64,000 bases of DNA from Acidithiobacillus ferruginosus (GTDB lineage: Bacteria > Pseudomonadota > Gammaproteobacteria > Acidithiobacillales > Acidithiobacillaceae), in NCBI RefSeq assembly GCF_018854495.1, contig NZ_JABBDR010000167.1, positions 13,258-77,257 on the forward strand, in the 5' to 3' direction. The notes beneath the pieces are model-generated. The model was not told the DNA's origin and made no database searches. It saw nothing but the letters and a program-made list of their open reading frames with translations. The position numbers were made by a program, and so were the translations under genes. How positions within the stretch are numbered: the first letter of the stretch is position 1; each line of letters starts with the position of its first letter. Below are positions 16,729 to 26,091 of this stretch, piece by piece.

Positions 16729-18116
16729 GTCTGTGCCTCCCGCATATCCCATGGCGCGGGTTTGCGCAACAAGGGCCACATGGGGTTGTAGAGCGCCAAA
16801 TCGATCTGTTTCACCAGGTTGACCATCCCTTCATAACCGTTATAGGCGTGATGGCGTTCCTGGTTGATGTCCACCCAGGGCATTTTGTTTTTGAGGGCGG
16901 CAAATTGTGAACGTCCGCCCGACAGCAATACATCCGCACGCGCCTCCTGAAACATTTTGTACATTTCCCGGGGCGTCAGGTCATCTATCATATGCGCGTC
17001 CTGACCCATGATTTCCTTAATTTTTTCCTTGTCTTCCTTAGTGGATTTCTTGACGCTGGTCCCCACCACCTCCATCCCGCCTTCCTGCAATGCAGACACC
17101 ACCGACCAGGATTTGACGCCCCCCGTAAAGAGCAACACGCGTTTGCCGCGCAGGCGATGGGTATATTCGGCGATACGCTGCCAGGCTCTTGCCTCTTCCT
17201 GGGCGATCAGTGCTTCGGTGCGGTCGTGGAGTTCTGCGGGGGCACCCTGCTGGATCAGCAGGCGGGTGATCTCCCGGAGCGATTCCGTGGTATCGGAGAT
17301 GCCATAAAATGACCCTTCAAAGAACGGAATCTGATAACGCTCTTCCATTTTGCGTGCGATATTGATCATGGATTTAGAGCAGACCATCATATTGGCCCTG
17401 GCGCGATGGGATTGCGCCACGTCGTGATATTTGGCGTCACCGCTGATGCAGCAGGTTACCCGAATCCCCAAATGATCGAGCAGCGGTTTGACCTGCCAGA
17501 GTTCACCGGAAAGATTGTATTCGCCAATGATATTGATGTCATAGGGCGTACTATATTCGGGCTCTTCCGTGCCGATCACATAATCCAGCAGGGCCTCTCC
17601 CGCCAGTTTGTTGCCGAGATTCTTGGCGCCGACAAAACCCGGGGCATTGACCGGAATAATGGGCTTTGCAAATTTTTGGCTCGCCGCTTTACAGACGGCT
17701 TCGATATCGTCACCGATCATCGCCGGCACACAAGTCTGATAGACAAACACCGCCGGCGGATCGTATTTATCGATGACCTCTTTGATGGACTTGAAGAGGT
17801 GTTTTTCGCCGCCATAGACCACATCCAGTTCATTGATGTCGGTGGTAAAGCCGGTGCGATACAGTTGCGAACCAGACGATTTTGAACCGCGGTTATCCCA
17901 GGAGTTGCCCTCACAGGCGATGGGACCGTGGACCAGGTGGGCGACGTCGGTAATGGGTTGCAGGGCAATTTTTGCCCCATCGAAAGCGCAACCGCCGGCC
18001 GCGCCGCCCGGCTGCAACGCCTTGGTGCAGCCCTTCTTGCGCTCTTTGTCGGACTTGCTCTGGTTTTTGCTGCATCCCGGCTCATTAAAAACGTCCTGGA
18101 TTTTGTTCTGCAACAT
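16725..18116 (-). CDS. nifE: FeMo-co scaffold subunit NifE
   Basis: A 463-residue alpha subunit of NifEN, homologous to NifD. Cluster cysteines are visible in GGCAFDGAKIAL, GPIACEGNSWDNRG and QTCVPAMIGDD. After about residue 280 it keeps the NifE-specific MVCSKSMINIARKMEERY and LLSGGRSQFAALK. The N-terminal stretch (residues 10-40) is rich in Lys/Cys. It follows the second [2Fe-2S] ferredoxin gene by 18 bases and couples to nifN. Confidence 0.95.
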   Translation of the reverse strand: MLQNKIQDVFNEPGCSKNQSKSDKERKKGCTKALQPGGAAGGCAFDGAKIALQPITDVAHLVHGPIACEGNSWDNRGSKSSGSQLYRTGFTTDINELDVVYGGEKHLFKSIKEVIDKYDPPAVFVYQTCVPAMIGDDIEAVCKAASQKFAKPIIPVNAPGFVGAKNLGNKLAGEALLDYVIGTEEPEYSTPYDINIIGEYNLSGELWQVKPLLDHLGIRVTCCISGDAKYHDVAQSHRARANMMVCSKSMINIARKMEERYQIPFFEGSFYGISDTTESLREITRLLIQQGAPAELHDRTEALIAQEEARAWQRIAEYTHRLRGKRVLLFTGGVKSWSVVSALQEGGMEVVGTSVKKSTKEDKEKIKEIMGQDAHMIDDLTPREMYKMFQEARADVLLSGGRSQFAALKNKMPWVDINQERHHAYNGYEGMVNLVKQIDLALYNPMWPLLRKPAPWDMREAQT

Positions 18117-18134
18117 AACGCACCTCCTGGTAAG

Positions 18135-18479
18135 TCAGAATGCGACAAAGAATTGATCACCGCTTCCCACTATGCACTGGCAGGCCAGCCGCCAATATGG
18201 TCCTTTCCACGGTTTCTGGCCGTCACTGGCCAGCATGGCGGGGAGCTTGCCGAGGCACTGCAACGTTTGCTTTTCAAAAGCATTCAGACACAACTGCTGT
18301 TGCTTGCCCTGTGGGGTCACCCGTACCGCGCAAGTTCCGCAAAGACCTTTCTGACAATGGACGGGCAGGGGTACATTCCATATGCGGGCCATCTTCAGGA
18401 GAGAGATGGGCTGATGGTTGCGACAGGACATTGACCAGTCACCCCCGATACGCGGTGAAATAAATTGCACCTGTCCCAT
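18135..18479 (-). CDS. [2Fe-2S] ferredoxin, nif-linked (copy 2)
   Basis: A 114-residue plant/Shethna-like [2Fe-2S] ferredoxin with ligands C-x4-C-x2-C in CQKGLCGTC and a late cysteine in RLACQCIV. It is a diverged paralogue of the gene just upstream (18504-18848): same length, same layout, same PPW/GPYWRLACQ region, but a more basic sequence. Both lie between nifK and nifE, so electron delivery to nitrogenase reductase or to the NifEN scaffold is likely. The start is taken at ATG 18479. Confidence 0.88.
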   Translation of the reverse strand: MGQVQFISPRIGGDWSMSCRNHQPISLLKMARIWNVPLPVHCQKGLCGTCAVRVTPQGKQQQLCLNAFEKQTLQCLGKLPAMLASDGQKPWKGPYWRLACQCIVGSGDQFFVAF

Positions 18480-18503
18480 CGCTCTATCCTCACGAAATAA
18501 AAT

Positions 18504-18848
18504 TCAGAGCCTTACCAGAATGTCTTCATCGCGCACGATGTACTGGCATGCCAGGCGCCATGGTGGGGGCATGTCCCTCACCTCCGCATCTTCAATTTGT
18601 TGTTTGCTGATTTTTCCAGAAAACCGAAGAACCGTTTTTTCCTTTTCAGTTAGGTGAATAGCCATGGGTGTATCTGCCATCACCACCACTTGTATGGAGC
18701 AAGATCCACATTCACCATTTTCGCATTCAAACTCGATCGGCACCTTATGCGCCTTGGCTACGGATAATAGGGTATGACAATCCCCCGCTGTCGCATAAAC
18801 CGTGAGATCCTTGGCCATTTTGGGGGAGGTGAAAGTGACATCTGCCAT
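18504..18848 (-). CDS. [2Fe-2S] ferredoxin, nif-linked (copy 1)
   Basis: A 114-residue [2Fe-2S] ferredoxin: cluster ligands C-x4-C-x2-C in CENGECGSC and a final cysteine in RLACQYIV. ATG 18848 (MADVTFTSPKMAKDLTVY) has AAGGAG just upstream. It lies 61 bases after nifK, behind a strong hairpin, and 24 bases before its paralogue. The acidic surface suits binding to a basic partner such as NifH or a reductase (inference). Confidence 0.9.
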   Translation of the reverse strand: MADVTFTSPKMAKDLTVYATAGDCHTLLSVAKAHKVPIEFECENGECGSCSIQVVVMADTPMAIHLTEKEKTVLRFSGKISKQQIEDAEVRDMPPPWRLACQYIVRDEDILVRL

Positions 18849-18865
18849 GCTGCTGCTCCTTGAGA

Positions 18866-18885
18866 GGCGGCGCCAATGCGCCGCC
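18866..18885 (-). other. Intercistronic hairpin between nifK and ferredoxin gene
   Basis: GGCGGCGC-CAAT-GCGCCGCC is a perfect 8-bp GC-rich stem with a 4-base loop, without a T run. It probably protects the nifHDK message or marks a processing site rather than terminating transcription. Confidence 0.6.
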
Positions 18886-18909
18886 GGATAGCCGATAAGG
18901 CCTTGGCGA

Positions 18910-20469
18910 TTAACGAATAATGTCGAAACTGTAATCGCTCTGGCTCGGCACATTACTGTTGTTGTCGATCTCATCAAAAATCTTGTCCAATATGCGAACC
19001 AGCATATTCAGGCCGCCCTGATAACCCCAAATGGGATAACGGTGATGATGGTGGCGATCGAAGATCGGGAAGCCGTAACGGATAAGGGGCGTGCCCGTAT
19101 CGCGTTCCAGATATTTCCCGTAGGTATTGCCGAAGAGGAAATCCACCGGCTCGGTGAACAGCAGACTGCGCATATGCCAGAGATCCTTGCCGGCATAGAC
19201 ATGACAATCCTTGCCGAAGGGTGAACTGTCGAACAGCGCCTGCACCTTCTCCGCCCAATGCTTGGACCCATTGGTAGCCAGTACATGGGTGGGTTCGCCG
19301 CCCAGTTCCATCAGGAAGGCCGCCAGACCGAGGCACTGATCCGGATCACCGTATATGGCGAACTTTTTGCCATGAATGTGCGCCGTGGAATCCGCAATGG
19401 CATCCACCAGGCGCCCGCGTTCCTTTTTCAGTTCATCGGGAATCGCTTTGCCGCTGACACGGGACAATTCCATAATGAATTTATCCGTACCCGATACGCC
19501 GATGGGGCAATTCAGGGCGACGACTTCCTGACCGTGCTCTGCAATGAAAGGCAAAGTCTTTTCCGTGCAATATTCCTGCATGGAGAAAGTGGCCTTGGCA
19601 TTCAGGGCTGCGGCCGTATCTTCCAGAGTGGTGCCGCCATCATACATGCGGAATTTCCCGTCGCTCGGCGTATCAAAGACATCGCTGGTGTCGGCCAGGA
19701 TCGTATATTCCAGGTTCATGAGATCCAGGATGCGCTTCACTTCCCGGGTGTTGCCGACGGTATATCCGTCAAAGCCGCCAATGAAGTTGATCTTCTCGTT
19801 GGGTTCGCGCACGAGTGCTGGTACGGTACCCGCCTTGCCGTCCCAAAAATGCGCCAGTACACCCTTCAGAGCATTGTCATAGCCGGTGATATGGCTGCCA
19901 ACAAACGCCGGAGTATGGGCGAAAGGCACATCATATTCTTCTGGTATGCTGCCCTTTTCCTTGGAGGTTTTGATGAAGGCGTTCAGGTCGTCACCGATCA
20001 CTTCCGCCATACAGGTGGTGGAAACGGCGATCATCTTGGGTTTGTACATGGTGTAGGCATTGGCGAGTCCGTCAACCATGTTGTTGAGGCCGCCGAATAC
20101 TGCGGCATCTTCGGTCATGGAAGACGACACACAGGAGGTGGGCTCCTTGAAATGCCGGCTCAGGTGACTGCGATAATAGGCGACACAACCCTGCGAACCA
20201 TGCACAAAAGGCAAGGTGCTCTCAAAACCCACCGCCGCAAACACGGCACCCAGGGGCTGGCAGGCCTTGGCCGGATTTACCGTCAAGGCCTCACGGGCGA
20301 AATTCTTTTCCCGATAATCCCACGTCTTTGTCCATTCACGGACCTGCACGAGCTTGTCCGGTGGTACCGAGTTTTCAAATTGTTCCTTCTTGTTCTTGAA
20401 CATTTCCTGGTATTCCGGTTCACGGAACAGATTGAAGTGATCAAGCACTTTTTCAGCATTCTGACTCAT
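18910..20469 (-). CDS. nifK: Nitrogenase MoFe protein beta subunit NifK
   Basis: A 519-residue beta subunit; with NifD it forms the alpha2beta2 MoFe protein that reduces N2. P-cluster cysteines are visible in [18 protein letters not shown] and [12 protein letters not shown], and the serine after the last conforms to the family. ATG 20469 ([15 protein letters not shown]) has GAGGAA 7 bases upstream, better than the upstream ATG 20484. The long N-terminal arm typical of Mo-nitrogenase NifK is present. It is 78 bases after nifD with a hairpin in the gap. Confidence 0.98.
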   Translation of the reverse strand: MSQNAEKVLDHFNLFREPEYQEMFKNKKEQFENSVPPDKLVQVREWTKTWDYREKNFAREALTVNPAKACQPLGAVFAAVGFESTLPFVHGSQGCVAYYRSHLSRHFKEPTSCVSSSMTEDAAVFGGLNNMVDGLANAYTMYKPKMIAVSTTCMAEVIGDDLNAFIKTSKEKGSIPEEYDVPFAHTPAFVGSHITGYDNALKGVLAHFWDGKAGTVPALVREPNEKINFIGGFDGYTVGNTREVKRILDLMNLEYTILADTSDVFDTPSDGKFRMYDGGTTLEDTAAALNAKATFSMQEYCTEKTLPFIAEHGQEVVALNCPIGVSGTDKFIMELSRVSGKAIPDELKKERGRLVDAIADSTAHIHGKKFAIYGDPDQCLGLAAFLMELGGEPTHVLATNGSKHWAEKVQALFDSSPFGKDCHVYAGKDLWHMRSLLFTEPVDFLFGNTYGKYLERDTGTPLIRYGFPIFDRHHHHRYPIWGYQGGLNMLVRILDKIFDEIDNNSNVPSQSDYSFDIIR

Positions 20470-20520
20470 GGCGATATTCCTCATTTGATCGTTGGGGCGG
20501 TCCGTTATCCGCCGATAAGC

Positions 20521-20538
20521 GGGCGGCCTGTGCCGCCC
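20521..20538 (-). other. Intercistronic hairpin between nifD and nifK
   Basis: GGGCGGC-CTGT-GCCGCCC forms a 7-bp perfect stem with a 4-base loop. A second, weaker GGCGG/CCGCC pair (20497-20513) lies beside it. No T run follows, so message stabilisation is more likely than termination. Confidence 0.55.
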
Positions 20539-20547
20539 CCACGGTAC

Positions 20548-22023
20548 TTACTCCCAGGGCGTTTTGGTCAAGCTCCACACGGGATTGTTGATGGCCATAT
20601 CCATATCCCGAGCGAAGATGGCGAAGCCATCATAGCCGTGATAAGGGCCGGAATAGTCCCAGGAGTGCATCTGCCGGAAGGGTACGCCCATCTTCTGGAA
20701 GACATATTTTTCCTTGATGCCGGAACCCACGAGATCGGGCTGGATGCTTTCCACCATCTTTTCAAACTCGTAACCGGTCACGTCGTCATAAATCAGCGTG
20801 CCGTCTTTCACATAATGGGTGGTACGCTGATAGTCGTCGTTGTGGCCGAATTCATAACCGGTTCCCACCACGTTCATACCGAGATCTTCATAGGCACCAA
20901 TGACATGGCGAGGACGCAAGCCACCGACAAAAAGCATGACCGTTCTGCCTTCCAGGCGCGGCCGGTATTTGGCGATCACTTCTTCGGTGAGGCGGTTGTA
21001 CTTCTCAATAACCCGTTCCGCGCCTTCCTTGATGTGATCATCAAAATAACTGGCAATCGTCCGCAAAGACTCGGCAATTTTGGAAGGTCCGAAGAAGTTG
21101 TACTCGACCCACGGCACGCCATGCTTTTCTTCCATATAGCGGGAGATATAGTTCATGGAACGATAGCAGTGCAGGACATTCAATTTGGCCATGGGGGTGT
21201 TCTCCAGTTCCGCCAGAGAACCATCACCGGACCACTGGGCAATCACCCGCAGACCCATTTCTTCCAGCAGGATGCGTGAACTCCAGGCATCGCCGCCGAT
21301 GTTATAGTCACCAATAATGGCAACATCATAAGGAGTCTTTTCAAAAACCTTGGGTTCCGCACCCTGTTTCTCGAAGACATAGTCGCGGATGCTGTCGTTG
21401 GCGATATGGTGGCCGAGCGATTGGGATACCCCCCGAAAGCCCTCACAACGCACCGGAACAATGGTCTTTCCACCAAATTCCTTCGACTTCTTCTTGGATA
21501 CCGCTTCGATGTCGTCTCCGATCAGGCCGATGGGGCATTCCGATTGCACGGTAATACCGTGGTTCAGCGGGAAGAGATCCTCGATTTCATCCATGATCTT
21601 TTCGAGCTTCTTGTCACCGCCGAAAACGATGTCTTTTTCCTGAAAATCGGATGTGAATTGCATGGTTACGAAGGTATCCACACCCGTGGTGCCAATATAA
21701 TAGTTGCGTCGTGAGCCCCAGGAATACTGCCCGCAACCGACTGGCCCATGGGAAATATGAATCATGTCCTTGATCGGACCCCAGACGACGCCCTTGGAAC
21801 CCGCATAGGCACAACCACGAATGGTCATGACGCCAGGCACCGACTTGATATTGGATTTGACGCCACAATCCGATTTTCCCTCCTCATAAGCGCCCAAGTG
21901 TTTGGCGCGTCTTTTGGCGGTTTTTTCCGGATAGACCTTGAGAACTTCGTCAATCAGGGCACGATTCCGCGTTTTGGTTTCCGCGACGATCTGCTCCCGG
22001 GTTTCTTCAGCGGTAATGCTCAT
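20548..22023 (-). CDS. nifD: Nitrogenase MoFe protein alpha subunit NifD
   Basis: A 491-residue catalytic subunit carrying FeMo-co. It shows the P-cluster cysteines ([19 protein letters not shown] and [11 protein letters not shown]), the substrate-pocket histidine in [10 protein letters not shown], and the FeMo-co ligands Cys in [11 protein letters not shown] and His in [15 protein letters not shown] 22023 is chosen over GTG 22026 because AAAGGAGA is better spaced. The set of ligands shows a Mo-type, not V- or Fe-only, enzyme. It is 63 bases after nifH. Confidence 0.98.
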   Translation of the reverse strand: MSITAEETREQIVAETKTRNRALIDEVLKVYPEKTAKRRAKHLGAYEEGKSDCGVKSNIKSVPGVMTIRGCAYAGSKGVVWGPIKDMIHISHGPVGCGQYSWGSRRNYYIGTTGVDTFVTMQFTSDFQEKDIVFGGDKKLEKIMDEIEDLFPLNHGITVQSECPIGLIGDDIEAVSKKKSKEFGGKTIVPVRCEGFRGVSQSLGHHIANDSIRDYVFEKQGAEPKVFEKTPYDVAIIGDYNIGGDAWSSRILLEEMGLRVIAQWSGDGSLAELENTPMAKLNVLHCYRSMNYISRYMEEKHGVPWVEYNFFGPSKIAESLRTIASYFDDHIKEGAERVIEKYNRLTEEVIAKYRPRLEGRTVMLFVGGLRPRHVIGAYEDLGMNVVGTGYEFGHNDDYQRTTHYVKDGTLIYDDVTGYEFEKMVESIQPDLVGSGIKEKYVFQKMGVPFRQMHSWDYSGPYHGYDGFAIFARDMDMAINNPVWSLTKTPWE

Positions 22024-22050
22024 CACATCTCTCCTTTAGCGAGAAAAAGT

Positions 22051-22080
22051 GAGGGCAGCCCCATACCGGCGGATGCCCTC
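22051..22080 (-). other. Intercistronic hairpin between nifH and nifD
   Basis: GAGGGCA (22051-22057) and TGCCCTC (22074-22080) pair as a perfect 7-bp stem around a 16-base loop directly after the nifH stop. Such structures often raise nifH message stability relative to nifDK. Confidence 0.55.
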
Positions 22081-22086
22081 GGGTAT

Positions 22087-23130
<1,044 letters not shown>

Positions 23131-23149
23131 TTAGTGAACCCCGGCGGGC

Positions 23150-23165
23150 TGTTTGAAAACCTACA
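23150..23165. promoter_or_regulatory. NifA upstream activator sequence 1
   Basis: TGT-TTGAAAACCT-ACA, exact TGT-N10-ACA, centred about 105 bases before the predicted nifH transcription start. It could also serve the divergent promoter at 23371. Confidence 0.88.
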
Positions 23166-23179
23166 AAATGCAGTTTCTA

Positions 23180-23195
23180 TGTCAGGAACCCCACA
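23180..23195. promoter_or_regulatory. NifA upstream activator sequence 2
   Basis: TGT-CAGGAACCCC-ACA, exact match, centred 30 bases (about three helical turns) from site 1 and about 135 bases before the predicted nifH start. The phase would let two NifA dimers bind the same face. Confidence 0.85.
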
Positions 23196-23370
23196 GCATG
23201 GACCGACTTATGCAATGCACCGCGCGGCCATTGAGTCATGGGAGCGACCTGGTGAAGGCCCAACAAACTCAGTTTTGTTTGAATGACTTAGTATCGTGTC
23301 TGGTCGACGGAAAGTTTTTTGCCATCCGACGGGGAGTCATTCGGAATCCGAACGCTGGGCCGGAAATATA

Positions 23371-23386
23371 TGGCATAGAACTTGCA
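23371..23386 (+). promoter_or_regulatory. Sigma-54-type promoter of the draT-draG-nifA unit
   Basis: TGGCATAGAACTTGCA has GG at 23372-23373 and GC at 23384-23385 with 10 bases between. Predicted start near 23397, 39 bases before the first gene of the plus-strand unit. No exact NifA site lies at the usual distance; the two sites shared with nifH are about 210-240 bases upstream, still workable for an enhancer protein. Confidence 0.7.
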
Positions 23387-23435
23387 CTGATTTCCTATTC
23401 AAGCAGGAAGGCTTGCTCAGTTTTGGGAGGACGAT

Positions 23436-23822
23436 ATGCAAATCGGTGTGGATTGTAATCTCGCGGTGGGTAATCGGCGCATTTTTGTGCTGGATGCGGA
23501 TGAAATCGGGCGCATGGCCGTGCAATTCATGCTTCATGACGAATATGAAACCCACGAAATCGCCAGTCTCCAGGCCGCCGTCGCCAAGGCTCAGGATTGG
23601 CCGCCGGACCTGATCATTCTCGGCGAGGCGCTGCTGGATGACGGCAGGTTGACCGTGGAGATGGTGAGCGAACAATTTCCCGATGCACGACTGATGCTCG
23701 TGGTGGGGGAAGCGCGTTCCGCCCTGAGCCAGCCTGTAGTCAGTAAAGGATTCGTGTTCCTCCATAAGCCCCTGCGGCTCGAAGATGTCCGCGCCAAGGT
23801 GGCTGCCGTATTGCAGAATTAG
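23436..23822 (+). CDS. Pseudo-receiver (response-regulator-like) protein
   Basis: A 128-residue single-domain protein with the receiver fold pattern: acidic start IFVLDADEIGRM and late FVFLHKPLRLEDV with the conserved lysine. The position of the phospho-accepting aspartate (normally DLIILD) reads DLIILG, a glycine at residue 63, and the usual Thr/Ser switch residue is also absent. It therefore should not be phosphorylated in the normal way and may be a protein-interaction module. GGGAGG precedes the ATG. It is the first gene of a unit with draT, draG and nifA, which points to a regulatory role in nitrogenase control (inference). Confidence 0.8.
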   Translation: MQIGVDCNLAVGNRRIFVLDADEIGRMAVQFMLHDEYETHEIASLQAAVAKAQDWPPDLIILGEALLDDGRLTVEMVSEQFPDARLMLVVGEARSALSQPVVSKGFVFLHKPLRLEDVRAKVAAVLQN

Positions 23823-23840
23823 TCGTCGCAGGGACGCTTT

Positions 23841-24668
23841 TTGTCGGCAGCGAATCCACCGGAGGAGCAGCGCCCGGCCCGCGCACCGTCCGTCAATCTC
23901 GGTAGCAATCTGACCGGGATTCCGTCCGGGCTGTTGATCAGTGCGGAATTTCATGCGTTCCCGATGCCGCTACATATCGCCGGGGTGCGCGATGGGCACC
24001 CGGCACTTTTCCAGAGATTGTCTCTGGTGCGGGAACAGTGCGAGGCGGGACAGGTCTTCCAGGCGTACATGGAGGAGATTTTTGCTGGCGGGCCTGACCG
24101 GACGAAGGGCCGACGCTTCAGGGCCAGCTATTTACGCCTGCTCAAAGGTTGGGGATATGACAGCAATTCACCGGAAGGCGCGGTCATGAAGGGCTGGGTG
24201 GAGAGCCGGTTCGGGATTGCCCCGAATTTTCACAGACAGGTGATCGGCCGTGTGGGTGATGCCGCTTGGATTCAGTATATGACCGACAAAATGTCGGGGC
24301 GATTTGATAACAATGCCATCTGGTTGCAGCTTGACCTTTTGTTTGAATTCGCACAATGGTCGGCGCGGCGTTTTCTGGCATCCGGACAACGGCACTTGCG
24401 TTTGTTCCGTGGAACCAACGATTTTGCCGAACATCCTATTCTCTGGAAAGCCGGAGCACGGCAGGGGGTGATCCGGCTGAACAACCTGGTATCCTTCAGC
24501 AGCGACCGGGACGTGGCCAGCGCATTCGGCGATTGCATACTGGAGGTGGAAGTACCTTTGGTAAAACTGCTCTTCTTCAAAGGCCTGCTGCCGTGTCGCG
24601 CACTTCAGGCGGAGAGCGAGTATCTGGTGATCGGCGGTGAATACGCGGCACACATGCACTATTACTGA
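23841..24668 (+). CDS. draT: Dinitrogenase reductase ADP-ribosyltransferase DraT
   Basis: A 275-residue enzyme that transfers ADP-ribose from NAD+ to the critical arginine of NifH, switching nitrogenase off in response to ammonium or energy loss. Family features include NLTGIPSGLLISAEFHA, FRASYLRLLKGWGYDSNSPEGAV and HLRLFRGTNDFAEH. The start is a TTG at 23841 with AGGGA 7 bases upstream; a later start would clip conserved sequence. It is followed after 9 bases by draG, the reversing enzyme. Confidence 0.93.
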   Translation: MSAANPPEEQRPARAPSVNLGSNLTGIPSGLLISAEFHAFPMPLHIAGVRDGHPALFQRLSLVREQCEAGQVFQAYMEEIFAGGPDRTKGRRFRASYLRLLKGWGYDSNSPEGAVMKGWVESRFGIAPNFHRQVIGRVGDAAWIQYMTDKMSGRFDNNAIWLQLDLLFEFAQWSARRFLASGQRHLRLFRGTNDFAEHPILWKAGARQGVIRLNNLVSFSSDRDVASAFGDCILEVEVPLVKLLFFKGLLPCRALQAESEYLVIGGEYAAHMHYY

Positions 24669-24677
24669 GGACGAGAA

Positions 24678-26066
24678 ATGGGCTATGACTTGCGGGAGCG
24701 GGCATTAGGCGCCTACCTGGGATTGGCGGTCGGGGATGCCCTGGGCGCGACGGTGGAGTTCATGAGTCCCACGGAAATCCGGGAGGAATATGGTGTTCAC
24801 CGCAATATGATCGGTGGCGGCTGGCTGCATTTGCGCCCCGGACAAGTGACCGACGATACTCAGATGTGCCTGGTGCTGGGTCGGAGCATCCTTGCCGATG
24901 AACAATGGTCCGTTACCCGCTTTGGCGCGGGGATGGTGCAGTGGTTGCGCAGTCATCCCGTGGATGTGGGCAATACCTGCCGCCGGGGAATCCGGCGCTT
25001 CATGCTCAACGGCAGTACCGCCGCCGAACCGGCGGAATGGGATGCCGGCAATGGTGCGTGTGTGCGCAACCTCCCCGTGGTGCTGGCCACCCTGAACGCC
25101 CCTGCGACCTTCCGGCGAATCAGTGTGGAACAGGCGCACCTGACCCACCATCACCCGCTGTCGGATGTCGCGACCCTAACGCTGGGAGAGATGTTACGCT
25201 GCGCGCTGCGCGGTGACGGCATTTCATCCGTGCGGCGCCTGGCGGATGCACTGGTTGCACGGTACCCGGAATTCGATTTCAAAGAAATTCCCCAGGCACC
25301 TACGCCCTATATTGTGGATACGGTGCGTGCCGTCCTGTACGCGCTGCTTCATACCGATAATTTTAAAGACTGCCTGATCACGGTGGTCAACCAGGGTGGG
25401 GATGCGGACACCACAGGCGCCCTCGTGGGCATGCTGGCGGGAGGCCTGTACGGGACTTACGGGCTTCCCGGTGCCTGGCTGCAGCGTCTGGATCCCGCGG
25501 TTCAGAAAGAAATCGCGGCACAGGTGGACCCGCTTCTGGCCTGGGGTGAGCGGACGGATCATGAGCAGTTGTCGGCCAGCACGCCGCTGCGTGTCTTATT
25601 TTACGAAAAACCAGGCTGTGCCAATAATGCGCGGCAGAAAGCGCTGTTGACGGCCGCCGGCTGTGTGCTGGAGGTGCATGACTTATTGCAGACCACATGG
25701 ACGGCGGAAACCCTGCGCCCCTATTTTGCGGATCGACCCGTCGCCGAGTGGTTCAACCCCGCCTCGCCGCGGGTAAAGTCCGGAGAGATCGTTCCGGAGG
25801 CGTTTACGGAAGCCGGGGCACTCGCCGCGATGCTGTTGGACCCGCTTCTCATTCGTCGCCCGCTCATGGAAGCCGGGGGCGCCAAAATCGCCGGCTTTTC
25901 CGAGGATCAATTACGCCTGTGGACATCCGTATCTCCTGACGTGTATGCTGAAGTCACTGGCGTCGCTACAGACAATTGTCGACGATCGGTCCCCTGCCCA
26001 AGCGTCAGGCCGGCCCGCAGTCTCACCAAAACTCCAGCCGCCTCGTCCCACGCCAACGCCTCCTGA
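24678..26066 (+). CDS. draG: DraG ADP-ribosylglycohydrolase fused to NifO/ArsC-like domain
   Basis: A 462-residue fusion. Residues 1-295 are DraG, which removes ADP-ribose from NifH: the binuclear metal site residues are in GLAVGDALGATVEF, the VTDDTQM motif and the C-terminal GGDADTTGALVG. Residues about 310-425 are a nitrogenase-associated ArsC/thioredoxin-fold domain of the NifO type (LFYEKPGCANNARQKALL, then EWFNPASPRVKSGE and DPLLIRRPLM). NifO is a separate protein in Azotobacter. The frame is open throughout with no sign of a sequencing join. The last about 35 residues are low-complexity and end 26 bases before nifA. Confidence 0.92.
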   Translation: MGYDLRERALGAYLGLAVGDALGATVEFMSPTEIREEYGVHRNMIGGGWLHLRPGQVTDDTQMCLVLGRSILADEQWSVTRFGAGMVQWLRSHPVDVGNTCRRGIRRFMLNGSTAAEPAEWDAGNGACVRNLPVVLATLNAPATFRRISVEQAHLTHHHPLSDVATLTLGEMLRCALRGDGISSVRRLADALVARYPEFDFKEIPQAPTPYIVDTVRAVLYALLHTDNFKDCLITVVNQGGDADTTGALVGMLAGGLYGTYGLPGAWLQRLDPAVQKEIAAQVDPLLAWGERTDHEQLSASTPLRVLFYEKPGCANNARQKALLTAAGCVLEVHDLLQTTWTAETLRPYFADRPVAEWFNPASPRVKSGEIVPEAFTEAGALAAMLLDPLLIRRPLMEAGGAKIAGFSEDQLRLWTSVSPDVYAEVTGVATDNCRRSVPCPSVRPARSLTKTPAASSHANAS

Positions 26067-26091
26067 GCGCTGTAGAGAAGAGGGCCCCATC

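Noticed and set aside
19258-21279. A 673-codon open frame on the plus strand opposite nifK and nifD
   Set aside because: Its sequence is the mirror of two highly conserved nif genes, it spans both genes and the gap, and it has no recognisable domain or ribosome site; it is a coding shadow.
23265-23281. Inverted repeat CAAAC / GTTTG in the nifH-regulator gap
   Set aside because: Only five paired bases around a long spacer; not a NifA site and not a terminator.
25945-26091. Longer NifA reading frame starting within draG
   Set aside because: The added 49 residues are Pro-rich, unlike any NifA N-terminus, and ATG 26092 has the conserved start and a ribosome site.
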